Assembly (NCBI RefSeq): GCF_900129315.1
Contig: NZ_FQUS01000007.1
Location: 1-64,000 of the forward strand
DNA: 64,000 bases
Source of the DNA: Fodinibius roseus
Lineage (GTDB): Bacteria > Bacteroidota > Rhodothermia > Balneolales > Balneolaceae
Direction of reading: 5' to 3'
Shown: one piece after another, positions 17,107 through 26,088 of the stretch
Layout of the letters: each line of letters begins with the position of its first letter
Numbering within the stretch: position 1 is the stretch's first letter
Made by a program: the position numbers and the translations under genes
The notes under the pieces: generated by a model
Seen by the model: the letters and a program-made list of their open reading frames with translations, nothing else
What the model was told of the DNA's origin: nothing
The model's database searches: none

Positions 17107-18399
17107 ATGCAAACAAAGGTACCAATAGCAATACTTATAGCGACATTTCTTTTAATTTTGCAGGGATGCGGGGATAGCTCCTCGGGTCCGGACGAGACGG
17201 AGACCACCGAAGTGACGGGAACCGTGACGGCCCCGGATGGAGACACCCCGCTTGCCGGTGCAACGGTCTATGTATCGGGTGAAGGTGCAAACAAAGTAGT
17301 GGCAAAGGCAAAAGGCGTTTCCTCTTCGACCCTCAATGCCGGTGACTGTGAAGAGCCGCAGGAGAGCTACGCCGCCTATACCTGCACCGAAGCCGACGGC
17401 AGTTTTACTTTTGACGTCCCCGTTTCGAGCAGTGATGTGCTGCTGAAGATCTTTAAAGGCATTTTCGCCTTTGAGCAAACCATTGACATTAGCGGGGGAA
17501 GCGGTGAAATAGGAGAAGTTAACATGCCCAGTGCCAGCGAGAGCTTTGACGGAGAAATTGCGGTCGTAGAAGGGGCCTGGGATCGTATGGAGGATATTCT
17601 TGCAAAAGTAGGATTTGGCGAAGTCGAAACGGACGAAAGCTCCTCCGGTTACGGGCAGCTTGTACCGGGCACCGAGCAGTTTGACCTCCTGGACAATTCC
17701 GCTCCCCTTTTTGAAGATAATGACGGGGATGGAGAGCGGGATCTCTTTAATTACGATATTGTCTTTATAAATTGCGGGGCAAGTGAAGCACCCGTTTATC
17801 CCAGTAAGGCGAAAACCCATAATCATGCGGCGCACCTGAAGTCGTCCGGCGACACTGAGATGCTCAGTTCGGAGGACCGGGACGCTTTGAAAACGTATGT
17901 CGAGGAAGGAGGTATTCTGTATGCAACCGACCTGGCGTATGATTATGTAGAGCAAACCTTTCCCTCATTTGTTGACTATTACGGGAGCGAGGAAACGCCT
18001 GCAGATGAGCGAGAAGGCATTGGAAATGCAGAAGTTGGTAACTCCGGCATTGAAACCGACGGGAGTGTGCTGCAGGACAACCTGGAGTCGTGGTTGGCGA
18101 ATGTAGACTGTTTTGAAGGAGAAAGCTGCCTCAACAGCGACGATACGGTCCATATTACGGACTTTTTAGCCGGATGGGGCGTGATCAAAGGACCGCACAG
18201 CGGGGCCACAGATGCTGTTACCCAGTGGGTGGAAGGCGATGTTGAATGGAGCGGCGGGTCGGGCGTGCGTCCCCTTACCGTCTCATTTGAAGCCGGAGAG
18301 GGAAGTGTGTTTTACAGTTCCTATCACACGGTCGAATCGGAGTTTACTCCCCACTGGAGACCACAAGAGCGTTTGCTCCAGTTCCTCGTGTTTGAATAG
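17107..18399 (+). CDS. Lipoprotein with regulatory-like domain and amidotransferase-like fold
   Basis: The signal peptide ends in a lipobox, LLILQGC, so Cys21 should be lipid-anchored. After an acidic linker, residues 35-145 resemble a carboxypeptidase-regulatory-like beta-sandwich (VTGTVTAPDGDTPLAGATVYVSG, then DGSFTFDVPV). The C-terminal half looks like a class I glutamine-amidotransferase/ThuA-type fold: YDIVFINCG, then DRDALKTYVEEGGILYATD, and GSVFYSSYHTV near the end. No catalytic triad can be assigned with certainty, so it may only bind a ligand. Several paired cysteines suggest disulfides. A terminator follows. Function unknown. Confidence 0.75.
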   Translation: MQTKVPIAILIATFLLILQGCGDSSSGPDETETTEVTGTVTAPDGDTPLAGATVYVSGEGANKVVAKAKGVSSSTLNAGDCEEPQESYAAYTCTEADGSFTFDVPVSSSDVLLKIFKGIFAFEQTIDISGGSGEIGEVNMPSASESFDGEIAVVEGAWDRMEDILAKVGFGEVETDESSSGYGQLVPGTEQFDLLDNSAPLFEDNDGDGERDLFNYDIVFINCGASEAPVYPSKAKTHNHAAHLKSSGDTEMLSSEDRDALKTYVEEGGILYATDLAYDYVEQTFPSFVDYYGSEETPADEREGIGNAEVGNSGIETDGSVLQDNLESWLANVDCFEGESCLNSDDTVHITDFLAGWGVIKGPHSGATDAVTQWVEGDVEWSGGSGVRPLTVSFEAGEGSVFYSSYHTVESEFTPHWRPQERLLQFLVFE

Positions 18400-18444
18400 G
18401 CGTAAACTGGTGCAAGTATAATCTGACTATTGATTAAAAGAGCA

Positions 18445-18482
18445 AACAAAGGCTCTTCCCTTTTTAGGGAGGAGCCTTTGTT
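18445..18482 (+). terminator. Intrinsic terminator of the lipoprotein gene
   Basis: AACAAAGGCTC pairs with GAGCCTTTGTT, and within the loop CCCT/AGGG can pair further. It lies 46 nt after the stop codon. The stem is long and the T run moderate. Confidence 0.85.
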
Positions 18483-18754
18483 ATTTATGATTCCGTTTTA
18501 GGTTACAGTGTGATCCGGATGGTATCGCGATATCTTTGGTATGAGGTACCGTTGATCTATTGATCGCGGCGATCATTCGCTGATTTCGATCGGTTTTAAC
18601 GGGACCCCGATAACCAATTTAATTTGTTGCTGATAACGACCGTAGCAGCCTTATTCGGCTCGTAAAAAACGACTGGAAAATAAATTTCAGTTCTCTCCCG
18701 ATAGTCTTATTTTTGATACAGAAGGCTGTCTTGGAATCAGCAGGAACAGAATTT

Positions 18755-19012
18755 ATGACAACGAAAAATAAGCTTAAGTATATTTTTATCGCAGTGGTTG
18801 CGGTGCTGGCAACTATTGCCCTCGCCGATGCGCTGGGCTTTTTTAATGAAAAGCCTTATACCGCCGTTTCCCACGGCTCCCATTCGCACTATGTGCCCCA
18901 TGATCGAAATCCGGATGTATCGATAGATAACTTTCCGATGGAAGAGCCGGGTCCCAATGAAAAAATTACGCCGGAGGGCCAGATCGTTCCTATCGATCAG
19001 CAGGAGGAATAG
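18755..19012 (+). CDS. Small membrane-anchored protein of unknown function
   Basis: The protein has 85 residues with one hydrophobic helix (about residues 8-28) that anchors it, and a polar C-terminal part. The part after the helix has a His-rich motif, SHGSHSHYVPHD, which could bind a metal. It is followed by a Pro- and Glu-rich tail (EEPGPNEKITPEGQ). The ATG at 18755 is chosen because it begins a normal K-rich N-terminus and has AGGA eight bases upstream. No family is recognised. It stands alone, convergent with the ThuA gene. Confidence 0.7.
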   Translation: MTTKNKLKYIFIAVVAVLATIALADALGFFNEKPYTAVSHGSHSHYVPHDRNPDVSIDNFPMEEPGPNEKITPEGQIVPIDQQEE

Positions 19013-19211
19013 AGGATGAGTCCCGAAGGTTTTTTATGCGATTTATTTCGGGGGGCTACTGTGCCTTGCCCGCTGCCAAATTTTATGGTGAATAATCCGG
19101 GTTAACCGAGGACAGAGCGGATGCGGTAGCGATCGACGAGAAAGACACGGGTACTGATTGCTGAGCTGAAAACCGGGGACCGGCTACTTTCGCATTCCGT
19201 AGGTAATTAAC

Positions 19212-19973
19212 TTATTGTTGTCCACCGATTGCGTACTGCAATGCTCCCCGCAGGTGGTCCAGAAACAAAGGTTCAGCATAGGCCTCGTCGGTGTGCCCCA
19301 GCCCGGTGTAAAAAGCCCGGCCCCCGTCAATGTTGTGATACCAGGCGATCGGATGGTAATCCCCGTTTTCCCCTCCTTCATAGCTGGATTCATCCAGCTC
19401 CATCAAAACCTTAATTTCACTACTGATATTCTTGTAGTTATACCATTCGTCGGTACGAACCCATTTTTCGGGTAAAAAAGTGGTAGCGGCATGGGAGCGG
19501 TCGAGCACCTCTATCGTGGCCTCCTGTACTTGCGGGTGACTGGTGAAATAAGCACCGACCAGGTTGCCGTACCAGGGCCATTCGTACTCGGTATCAGCAG
19601 CAGAATGAATGCCTAAAAACCCACCTCCATGTTGGATATACTGCTCAAAAGCCTCTTGTTGGGCATCATCCAGGATATCACCGGTGGTATTTAGGAAAAT
19701 CACGGCATCATAAGCCTGCAGGGTGTCCGGGTGAAAATACTCGGCATCTTCTGTATGATAGGCGCGGATCCCCTCTTGATCGGTCAGTCGTATGACTGCT
19801 TCAACACCCGTTGGGATGGAAGCATGGCGAAAGCCTTCGGTTTTTGTAAAAATAAGGACCGATTCTTCTCCCTTCTTGTCCTGTGCTCCGGCCGGGTGAT
19901 AAGAAAGACTGAGAACGAAGAAAAGTCCGATAAACAGCGGTGTGAGATAACATTCAAAACGATTCCTGTCCAT
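19212..19973 (-). CDS. ThuA-domain protein, exported
   Basis: ThuA-like proteins share a glutamine-amidotransferase-type fold and occur with sugar-metabolism genes; their chemistry is mostly unproven. After a signal peptide (start at 19973, cleaved near PAGAQ) the domain shows VLIFTKTEGFRHASIPTGV, YDAVIFLNTTGDILDDAQQ, YIQHGGGFLGIHSAADTEY and a C-terminal GRAFYTGLGHTDEAY, all typical. It spans the usual 220-230 residues. The frame remains open 21 codons upstream, but that extension lacks signal-peptide features. No sugar genes are adjacent. Likely periplasmic. Confidence 0.9.
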   Translation of the reverse strand: MDRNRFECYLTPLFIGLFFVLSLSYHPAGAQDKKGEESVLIFTKTEGFRHASIPTGVEAVIRLTDQEGIRAYHTEDAEYFHPDTLQAYDAVIFLNTTGDILDDAQQEAFEQYIQHGGGFLGIHSAADTEYEWPWYGNLVGAYFTSHPQVQEATIEVLDRSHAATTFLPEKWVRTDEWYNYKNISSEIKVLMELDESSYEGGENGDYHPIAWYHNIDGGRAFYTGLGHTDEAYAEPLFLDHLRGALQYAIGGQQ

Positions 19974-20173
19974 AGTATGAGAAAGACATTTAGAGTTAAA
20001 CAAAATGTGAGGATAGTCAAGGAAGAGCAACGCCACAATAAAGGCCGGGCCTTAACCTGTTCCGATCTGTGGGGCATTGGAGCATCCCCACAAAGAGGAG
20101 GTTATGTTCTCCCAATAGTATCGCAGGATCATGTTAAATAATAATCTACCAAAATGGATAGTCAGGGCAAAAT

Positions 20174-20206
20174 ATAATAAAAGGCTTCACCGATGCCGGT
20201 GAAGCC
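20174..20206 (-). terminator. Intrinsic terminator of the small barrel-protein gene
   Basis: On the minus strand GGCTTCACCG pairs perfectly with CGGTGAAGCC around a 4-nt loop, followed by TTTTATTAT. It lies 32 nt past the stop codon. Confidence 0.92.
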
Positions 20207-20237
20207 CTTAAAGAATGGGGTTATTTATAACAGGATC

Positions 20238-20807
20238 TTAAAAATTGATACCCGCTACAACCGAAAAAACGCCGTTTTTACCGTCTCCTTCTTCAAAAGC
20301 ATTGGTAAGGCCGGCGGAATATCGCACGCCGACATTAAATTTGGTGATATCAGCCCCGGCGCCGACGACCACACCAAAGTCGGTACCTTTAACTTCGTCT
20401 TCAAAGTCGGGAGTCCCTTCTTGCTCCGCATTCATATTTAAGCCCAGGTAGGGTCCAAAGTAAACATGGGGCGTTAGCATGGGATTATCCAGGATAAAGG
20501 CGAACTTTGCTACAACGGGAATTTCAAGGTAGTCCAGTTTGGCTGTTGTTTCGACATCTCCCCCTGAGTACTTGGCTCCCTTTTGAGCATAGAACACGCC
20601 GGGTTGAATGGTAATGGGACTCATCGGTATTCCCAGATCATACGTAAGTCCGGCCATGATACCCGATCGCGAGTCAAAGGAATCGTCGGTATCATTGAAA
20701 TTGGCTATGTTAAGCCCTCCCTGAACACCTAACTGGGCCCGGGCATCGGGTGTCGTTATAAAAACCAATCCCGCCAAGAGAAAAACAGATAGTAATAATT
20801 TTTTCAT
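20238..20807 (-). CDS. Outer-membrane beta-barrel protein (porin-like)
   Basis: This is a 189-residue protein of the small 8-10 strand barrel type common in Bacteroidota. The signal peptide ends at DARAQ. The mature part begins LGVQGGLNIANFND, contains PITIQPGVFYAQKGAKY and LDYLEIPVVAKF, and ends in Phe within FSVVAGINF. These features match the outer-membrane beta-barrel domain usually annotated as porin family protein. Transport is not demonstrated for such small barrels. It is a single-gene unit with a strong terminator. Confidence 0.9.
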   Translation of the reverse strand: MKKLLLSVFLLAGLVFITTPDARAQLGVQGGLNIANFNDTDDSFDSRSGIMAGLTYDLGIPMSPITIQPGVFYAQKGAKYSGGDVETTAKLDYLEIPVVAKFAFILDNPMLTPHVYFGPYLGLNMNAEQEGTPDFEDEVKGTDFGVVVGAGADITKFNVGVRYSAGLTNAFEEGDGKNGVFSVVAGINF

Positions 20808-21166
20808 AAGATATAATAGGTTGATTAAGATTCAACGGTAACTGATACTACTTTTGTGATGAATAAGTTTCATTGAAATATGCAAAAGAATGATAAAGCT
20901 AAACAAAAAATAACATTTTTTAAGAGGCCTTTGCAAAACCGTTGTTTTGTCCAATCGCTACATATTCGCAAATTCAACATCCTCACCTGTAGTCTATAGA
21001 TACCCTGCGGTTCTGACATCACTCAGGGGTTGGTATTGAACAAAACCACTGGTTTTCAAGGATCTCTTTAAGTGAAAGCCGGGCGAAAGGATACGTTTTT
21101 AGCAGATAAATCAATTTACGATTATAGATACAGCCCTCAAATAGCACAATCGGGGCTGTTTTTGGG
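20808..21166. other. Intergenic region with repeat copy F
   Basis: The AT-rich part next to 20807 probably holds the barrel-gene promoter. Repeat F occupies 20932-21070. A short inverted repeat around the kinase stop (AGCCCTCAAATAGCACAATCGGGGCT, 21131-21157) could end the kinase transcript on the minus strand, but the T run is poor. Confidence 0.45.
20932..21070 (+). repeat. Dispersed ~140-bp repeat, copy F
   Basis: This is one of the best-preserved copies. It starts AAGAGGCCTTTGCAAAACCG and ends GGTTTTCAAGGATCTCTT; the reverse complement of the end, AAGAGATCCTTGAAAACC, aligns with the start. The interior includes AATTCAACATCCTCACCTG and CACTCAGGGGTTGGTATTG. Confidence 0.9.
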
Positions 21167-23602
21167 TCAGTTATTTAAAAAAGCCTGCGCTTTTTGTGAT
21201 TTATCCCACCTCTTATAGAGCTTTACCAGCGTCTGGCGGGCGCTTTGAGTCCTCCAGTCAGCCACCCCAAATTGTTCCCGGAACACTTCGTGCGTATTCA
21301 GCAGGGTCTCTTCCGCCTGGGCAAATTCTCCCTGGCCTATCCAGGCCAGTGCTAATACTCCCTCCGAAGCCGCTATTTTCCAATGACCGGCCGGCAGGTG
21401 GTTTTTAAAGCTTTGGCAGGCCTTTCGGGCCAGGGGGACAGCCTGGTCGATATTTCCCCGATCGAGAAGCACCCAGGCCAGCCGGAGATGGGATGAAGCG
21501 ATATACGTATGTCCCGTTTCAAAAATAGTCCGGCGGATTTGCAGGGCCTTCCGGTGATGGTCTTCAGCAGCGGCCAGGTCTCCCTGCAGGTGCAGCACTT
21601 GTCCCAGGCCGGTAAGCGCATTGGCAATAGCTACGTCCGGTTCCTCGGAATATGTTTTAAACAGGGGTATTGCCCGGGCCAGTTTTCTTTGGGCTTCATC
21701 CATTCTCCCCATATCCATAAGCAGGTATCCCAGGTCCATTGTTGTTCCCGCGATACCGGGTGAATCCTGCTGCTTGTATATTTCTATGGCGCTGATATAC
21801 TGTCGCAGGGCTTGCTTTTGCCGGCCGGTTTCGGCGTATAGGTTGCCCAGCATGCTCAGAATATCCGCATAATGGGTATCTGTTTCACCATATTCTTTTT
21901 GGTATATACGGGCAGCCTCTTTAAAAAGTGCTTCGGCCTCTTCATATGCCCCTTTGCGAAACAGGAGAAAGCCCAGCAGCTGCGAGGTTTCGGCTACATC
22001 CGGGTGGTCGGGACCCAGCTCCCGTTTATAGGTAGCAAGGGCTTTGCGAAGCAGGGGTTCTGCTTTGGGGTACATGATCAACCCGGAATAGACGCTGCCC
22101 AGCGCTTCCTGCAACTCGGCCCTAACCAGCGGCTGGGATTCCAGGGAGGAGGATACCCTTTGGGTTCCCCGATCCAGTACTTCCTGTACCGATAGGTTCT
22201 TGGCCTCCGGCTCCCGGAAGGGGTCACTACGCTGGAAAATTTCAACAAGCAGATCTTTAACCTGTTCTGTTTTTTGTGCTTCCAGTTGTGCTTCGTTGCG
22301 TTCCTTCGCGAGTTGAAAGGTATAGAAAATCGTCAATACCGTAATAACAGCCACTGCAGCTGCTGCAATACCCATTCTCTTTTTATGTCGTTTAAAGAAC
22401 TTGGACAGGCGGTAGCGGGTAGAATCCCGCTGGGCCGAGACCGGCTTGTCGGCCCTGAACCGGTCCAGGTCCGCAATGAGCTGAATGACCGACTCGTAGC
22501 GTTGTCCTGTCTCTTTTCGGAGGGCTTTGAGTGTAATCGCGTCCAGATCGCCGCGGAGCAGGGTAGTCAGCCCCGGTTGGTCGGTGTTGCGTTTATCAGC
22601 AATGGCTGAAGGGGATGGATGTTCAGCATCATTCAACCTTCGGCTCGGGGGCAGTGGATCTTCATGCATGATCATCTGTTCGATAGCGCGAAATCCCTGC
22701 TCTTCAATATCAAGGGGATGCCGGCCGGCAAGGAGCTGGTACAAGAGGGTACCCAGCGCATAGACATCCGCGGAAGTAGTGACCGGGTCGCCGGAAATTT
22801 GTTCAGGTGCGGCCGCCTCCAGACTCATCAATCGCATGCTCCGGTGCGTTTTAACGGTGGATAACTCATAGAGCGTCTCATCAAGTATTTTGGCAATGCC
22901 GAAATCGAGGATTTTAACGTGCCCGTCCTCGGCAATAAGGATGTTTTCCGGTTTCAGGTCGCGATGAACAATGAGGTTCTTGTGGGCGTGTTGCACAGCC
23001 CGGCATACTTCCCGGAAGAGCGCCAGCCGGTCGGAGATGGTCAGCCGGCGTTGATCACAATACCGGTCGATCGGCACCCCGTCAACGAACTCCATGACCA
23101 GGTACGGCAATCCGTCCTCGCTGATGCCTCCGTCAATCAGCCGGGCTATATTTGGGTGGTTTAATCCGGCCAGAATCTGCTTTTCCAGCCGAAAACGGCG
23201 GATATTTTCAGGGGTATCCAGTCCGCGGCGCATGATTTTTAAAGCGCCTTTTTGCTGAATGTCGGAATCGAAGCGTTCGACTTCGTACACTTCACCCATG
23301 CCGCCCCGGCCCAGGAGATCGCTAACCTTCCAGTGACCGACCGTCTTCCCCGTTAAGGAGCCGGAGGGCCCGTCCTTCTCGAGGTGCGCGGTTAAGTCGC
23401 TGAGGAGGAGGTGGTTTTTCCGGAGCTGTTCTTCCAGCATCTTGTCCGATTCTTCGATAGAGGAGAGCAGGCTGCTGACCTCTTGCCGGAGCTCCGGATC
23501 GCCGGCACAGAGATTTCGAATGTAGGTGGTTCGCCGCTCGGGGGAAAGGGTGAGGGCAAGGTCAAAAATATGGCTCAACTTCTTCCAGTGTTGTTTGTCC
23601 AT
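21167..23602 (-). CDS. Membrane Ser/Thr protein kinase with TPR repeats
   Basis: This is an 811-residue Hanks-type kinase. After an N-terminal helical region (1-80) the kinase domain runs from about 89 to 390: glycine loop LLGRGGMGEVYEV, Lys in GALKIMRRG, catalytic VHRDLKPENIL, DFGIAK and the APEQ segment. One membrane helix (AAAAVAVITVLTIFYTFQLA, about 412-432) separates it from a long C-terminal part made of tetratricopeptide repeats (about 500-780), probably outside the cytoplasm. An ECF sigma gene lies upstream in the same direction with 140 bp between; the pair suggests the kinase signals to that sigma factor. Confidence 0.95.
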   Translation of the reverse strand: MDKQHWKKLSHIFDLALTLSPERRTTYIRNLCAGDPELRQEVSSLLSSIEESDKMLEEQLRKNHLLLSDLTAHLEKDGPSGSLTGKTVGHWKVSDLLGRGGMGEVYEVERFDSDIQQKGALKIMRRGLDTPENIRRFRLEKQILAGLNHPNIARLIDGGISEDGLPYLVMEFVDGVPIDRYCDQRRLTISDRLALFREVCRAVQHAHKNLIVHRDLKPENILIAEDGHVKILDFGIAKILDETLYELSTVKTHRSMRLMSLEAAAPEQISGDPVTTSADVYALGTLLYQLLAGRHPLDIEEQGFRAIEQMIMHEDPLPPSRRLNDAEHPSPSAIADKRNTDQPGLTTLLRGDLDAITLKALRKETGQRYESVIQLIADLDRFRADKPVSAQRDSTRYRLSKFFKRHKKRMGIAAAAVAVITVLTIFYTFQLAKERNEAQLEAQKTEQVKDLLVEIFQRSDPFREPEAKNLSVQEVLDRGTQRVSSSLESQPLVRAELQEALGSVYSGLIMYPKAEPLLRKALATYKRELGPDHPDVAETSQLLGFLLFRKGAYEEAEALFKEAARIYQKEYGETDTHYADILSMLGNLYAETGRQKQALRQYISAIEIYKQQDSPGIAGTTMDLGYLLMDMGRMDEAQRKLARAIPLFKTYSEEPDVAIANALTGLGQVLHLQGDLAAAEDHHRKALQIRRTIFETGHTYIASSHLRLAWVLLDRGNIDQAVPLARKACQSFKNHLPAGHWKIAASEGVLALAWIGQGEFAQAEETLLNTHEVFREQFGVADWRTQSARQTLVKLYKRWDKSQKAQAFLNN

Positions 23603-23640
23603 AATGCTGAATTTCTTGGTGACTAATCCGGGATATTATG

Positions 23641-23705
23641 TTGCGGTTTTAAATACGTTCGGGGGTTGATATCGACTAAAATCCCTGGTTTTCAAAGTCC
23701 TCTTC
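23641..23705 (+). repeat. Dispersed repeat, copy G (3' half only)
   Basis: Only the second half is present: TTGCGGTTTTAAATACGTTC, GGGGGTTGATATCGAC, then CCCTGGTTTTCAAAGTCCTC. It sits between the ECF sigma gene and the kinase gene, inside their presumed transcript. Confidence 0.7.
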
Positions 23706-23742
23706 ATATAGTATGATCGGTTAAGAGGTAATACCTTACATA

Positions 23743-24303
23743 TTATTTTGATAATTCCCGGTAAATCCATCCCCGGGCCTTCAGCCAGTCGCGATCGACC
23801 GTTCGGGTGGACACATCCAGCAGCTCAGCAATCTCCCGGATCGTCATGCCGGAAAAAAAACGCATTTCGACCACCTTGCTTTTGCGTTCGTCGAACCGGG
23901 CCAGCTTATCGATCAGGTCATTGAGTTCCAACAGCTCCTCAGCATGGTTGTCCAGATCGATCATATCTTCCCTGAAAGGTATGCGGTCCCGGTCTCCTCC
24001 TCTTTTTTGCGCCTTTCTTTTCCGGGCGTAATCCACCAGAATTTGACGCATGGCACGGGCAGCAATGGCGTAAAAGTGAGCGCGGTCCTGCCAATTGGTC
24101 TGAGTCTGATCGATCAGTTTTAGGTAGACTTCATGAACTAATGCTGTTTTTTGCAGGGTATGATTATCGCGTTCTTTTTGCAGCTGCAGTTTGGCAATAT
24201 CACGAAGCCGGTTATACACCCGGGGATATAGCGCATCAAATGCTTCTTCATCGCCTGAGCTGGCGTTGCGAAGTAACTGCGTTATATCATGTTTTTTATC
24301 CAT
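23743..24303 (-). CDS. ECF sigma factor of the kinase-associated type
   Basis: This is a 186-residue group 4 sigma factor. Region 2 spans about 8-95 (EEAFDALYPRVYNRLRDIA, then LVHEVYLKLIDQ and AHFYAIAARAMRQILVDYAR). Region 4 spans about 125-186, with the helix-turn-helix GMTIREIAELLDVSTRTVDRDW. The DKRDR-like basic linker and YARKRKAQKRGGD are typical of the TIGR02999-type sigma factors found beside Ser/Thr kinases in Planctomycetes and Rhodothermota. No anti-sigma factor is encoded next to it; the downstream kinase is the probable regulator. Confidence 0.94.
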   Translation of the reverse strand: MDKKHDITQLLRNASSGDEEAFDALYPRVYNRLRDIAKLQLQKERDNHTLQKTALVHEVYLKLIDQTQTNWQDRAHFYAIAARAMRQILVDYARKRKAQKRGGDRDRIPFREDMIDLDNHAEELLELNDLIDKLARFDERKSKVVEMRFFSGMTIREIAELLDVSTRTVDRDWLKARGWIYRELSK

Positions 24304-24983
24304 AACCGATGAAGGGTGTCGTATATCCTCTGTTATTTACGCATACATAAATAGCAGTGTTATGATAATAACATAGAATGTGGTGATTGCCGCTGCAAGA
24401 GTATTACGAAGTTTATATCGCGGGCTCCAAAGATTACATTATTGCATATTAATAAAAAATTTGGGAAAAGTAAGCAGAGCATAAAACAAGGGAGACCCTG
24501 CTTGCCTATGATGCCACTGCTGGAGGCGGTGGCATCATTTTTTATGCCACAGGGCAGCTTTGCTGGTTGTCGCATTCCGGGTATTTTTTAAGAATATCTC
24601 TGTTGCCGTCTATTTGGGTCAGTATGGAATTAGGATTTACTTCCGGGGATGTTGCAGGAGAGCATGACACCCTGATTTCCCTAATTGCAGGTATCTACTA
24701 CTATTTTTCAGAGGTTGTACGGAAGCGTTCGTGGATGGATTACCGATTATGGGTGGCTCAACAGAGAGGGAGGGAAGCTTTAGCGGGTAACAGCGAAGCC
24801 GCAAGGTCAAATCGAGAATAATCAGTCCCCCCCCTTTGTAATAGCTTCGGAAGATCGATGCAATTATATGCATCCTCGTGTCGTACTTTGCCCGGATTTT
24901 ACGCATATATAAGGTGAAAGGGAAGAAGTCCCTTATATCTATTCAACAAATAGAATCATATAAGTCGAATACAGCGATCTACT
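24304..24983. other. Long intergenic region, no gene recognised
   Basis: These 680 bases separate the divergent sigma-factor gene and the collagen-like lipoprotein gene. Short ORFs such as 24567-24821 show no protein-like pattern. A clear terminator-like hairpin at 24510-24543 has no gene upstream on its strand, which leaves room for a small RNA between about 24380 and 24540. Confidence 0.45.
24510..24543 (+). terminator. Orphan intrinsic terminator
   Basis: GATGCCAC pairs perfectly with GTGGCATC over an 11-nt loop and is followed by ATTTTTT. No protein gene reads into it from the left on the plus strand. Confidence 0.75.
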
Positions 24984-25934
24984 ATGAATCCAACAACAAA
25001 TACGAAGAACAAACATGGAAACACCATTTATCGCATCTCGTACCTGCTATTATCTTTTATGCTGGTTCTTGGGTTGGGTCTTATGGGCTGCGAAGGCCCG
25101 CAGGGGCCGCAGGGCGAGCGGGGGCAACAGGGAGAGCAGGGACCGGAGGGCCCCGTCGGCCCCGCCGGGGAGGACGGCAGCGTGATGTATGCCGATGAAG
25201 GCGCACCCAGCGAAGAAATCGGGGCCGTTGGCGACTACTACCTGAACCAGAACACCGGCGAGCTGTACGGTCCCAAAGATGAAGACGGATGGGGTAATCC
25301 CATTATTGTACTGATGGGCGAAGATGGCCAGGACGGAGCCGACGGGCAGGATGGCCAAGACGGCAGCCAGATTCATTCCGGCAGCGGTGCACCCGACGGA
25401 TCGCTGGGTGCGGTAGGTGACTTTTACCTGGACAAATCAAGCTATGAACTCTATGGACCCAAAACCGGTGATGGATGGGAAAGTCCCATCAATTTGAAAG
25501 GTGCCAACGGTAACGCAAACGTAACGCTGTATATTTTTAGCAGCCATGATTTTACAACAGGAGAAGCCGAAATGGATATTGATGTAACGCGAACCGAGAT
25601 GGAAGAAAGTGAATGGCGGGTATATTTAGTAACTACTTTTATTAATCCCACCTATTATCACATGCCGGGTTATGGTTCTGGCCAAAATACACTCTATCAG
25701 ATATTTCACTATTACTTTGGTTCATCGGTTGGTGCCCGGTTTGTTATATCTGTGGCAGACGGCCCCGGGGAGACGTATGACGAGATTCATATCATCCGTA
25801 CCGCCGCCAATAATGTAAATGACCAAACCTCTGCCTCATCATTGGTACCTCAAGAGCTGGATTACTCAGATTACCATGCTGTACTCGAACATTACGGATT
25901 GGAAAATGTGAGGCGCACTTTTTTAGAACAATAA
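24984..25934 (+). CDS. Collagen-like repeat lipoprotein
   Basis: The signal peptide ends in a lipobox, GLGLMGC, and the lipidated Cys is followed at once by a collagen-type stretch of Gly-X-Y triplets (EGPQGPQGERGQQGEQGPEG, continuing to GPAGEDG). Two copies of a 30-residue module follow (GAVGDYYLNQNTGELYGPK and GAVGDFYLDKSSYELYGPK), each ending in DGW, separated by a second Gly-Xaa-Asp-rich stretch. The last 130 residues form a separate beta-rich domain. The organisation suggests a surface-exposed stalk carrying a C-terminal domain. Function unknown. No partner gene is adjacent. Confidence 0.85.
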   Translation: MNPTTNTKNKHGNTIYRISYLLLSFMLVLGLGLMGCEGPQGPQGERGQQGEQGPEGPVGPAGEDGSVMYADEGAPSEEIGAVGDYYLNQNTGELYGPKDEDGWGNPIIVLMGEDGQDGADGQDGQDGSQIHSGSGAPDGSLGAVGDFYLDKSSYELYGPKTGDGWESPINLKGANGNANVTLYIFSSHDFTTGEAEMDIDVTRTEMEESEWRVYLVTTFINPTYYHMPGYGSGQNTLYQIFHYYFGSSVGARFVISVADGPGETYDEIHIIRTAANNVNDQTSASSLVPQELDYSDYHAVLEHYGLENVRRTFLEQ

Positions 25935-26088
25935 GGAGTAGAATACAGCTTAAAACAATGAGTAGAATATAGCTGAAAACGGACGGGACGGAGACTCTAT
26001 CACTTTATCTCAATCTCGCCGGAGCAACGCCCGCTCTGTGTTTAGCATCGGACCTCTTGCGATCCGCGCTCATTCATCTGCGGCCTTG

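Noticed and set aside
24567-24821. 84-codon ORF in the intergenic gap before the collagen-like lipoprotein
   Set aside because: No protein-like pattern, no ribosome-binding site, and no support on either side.
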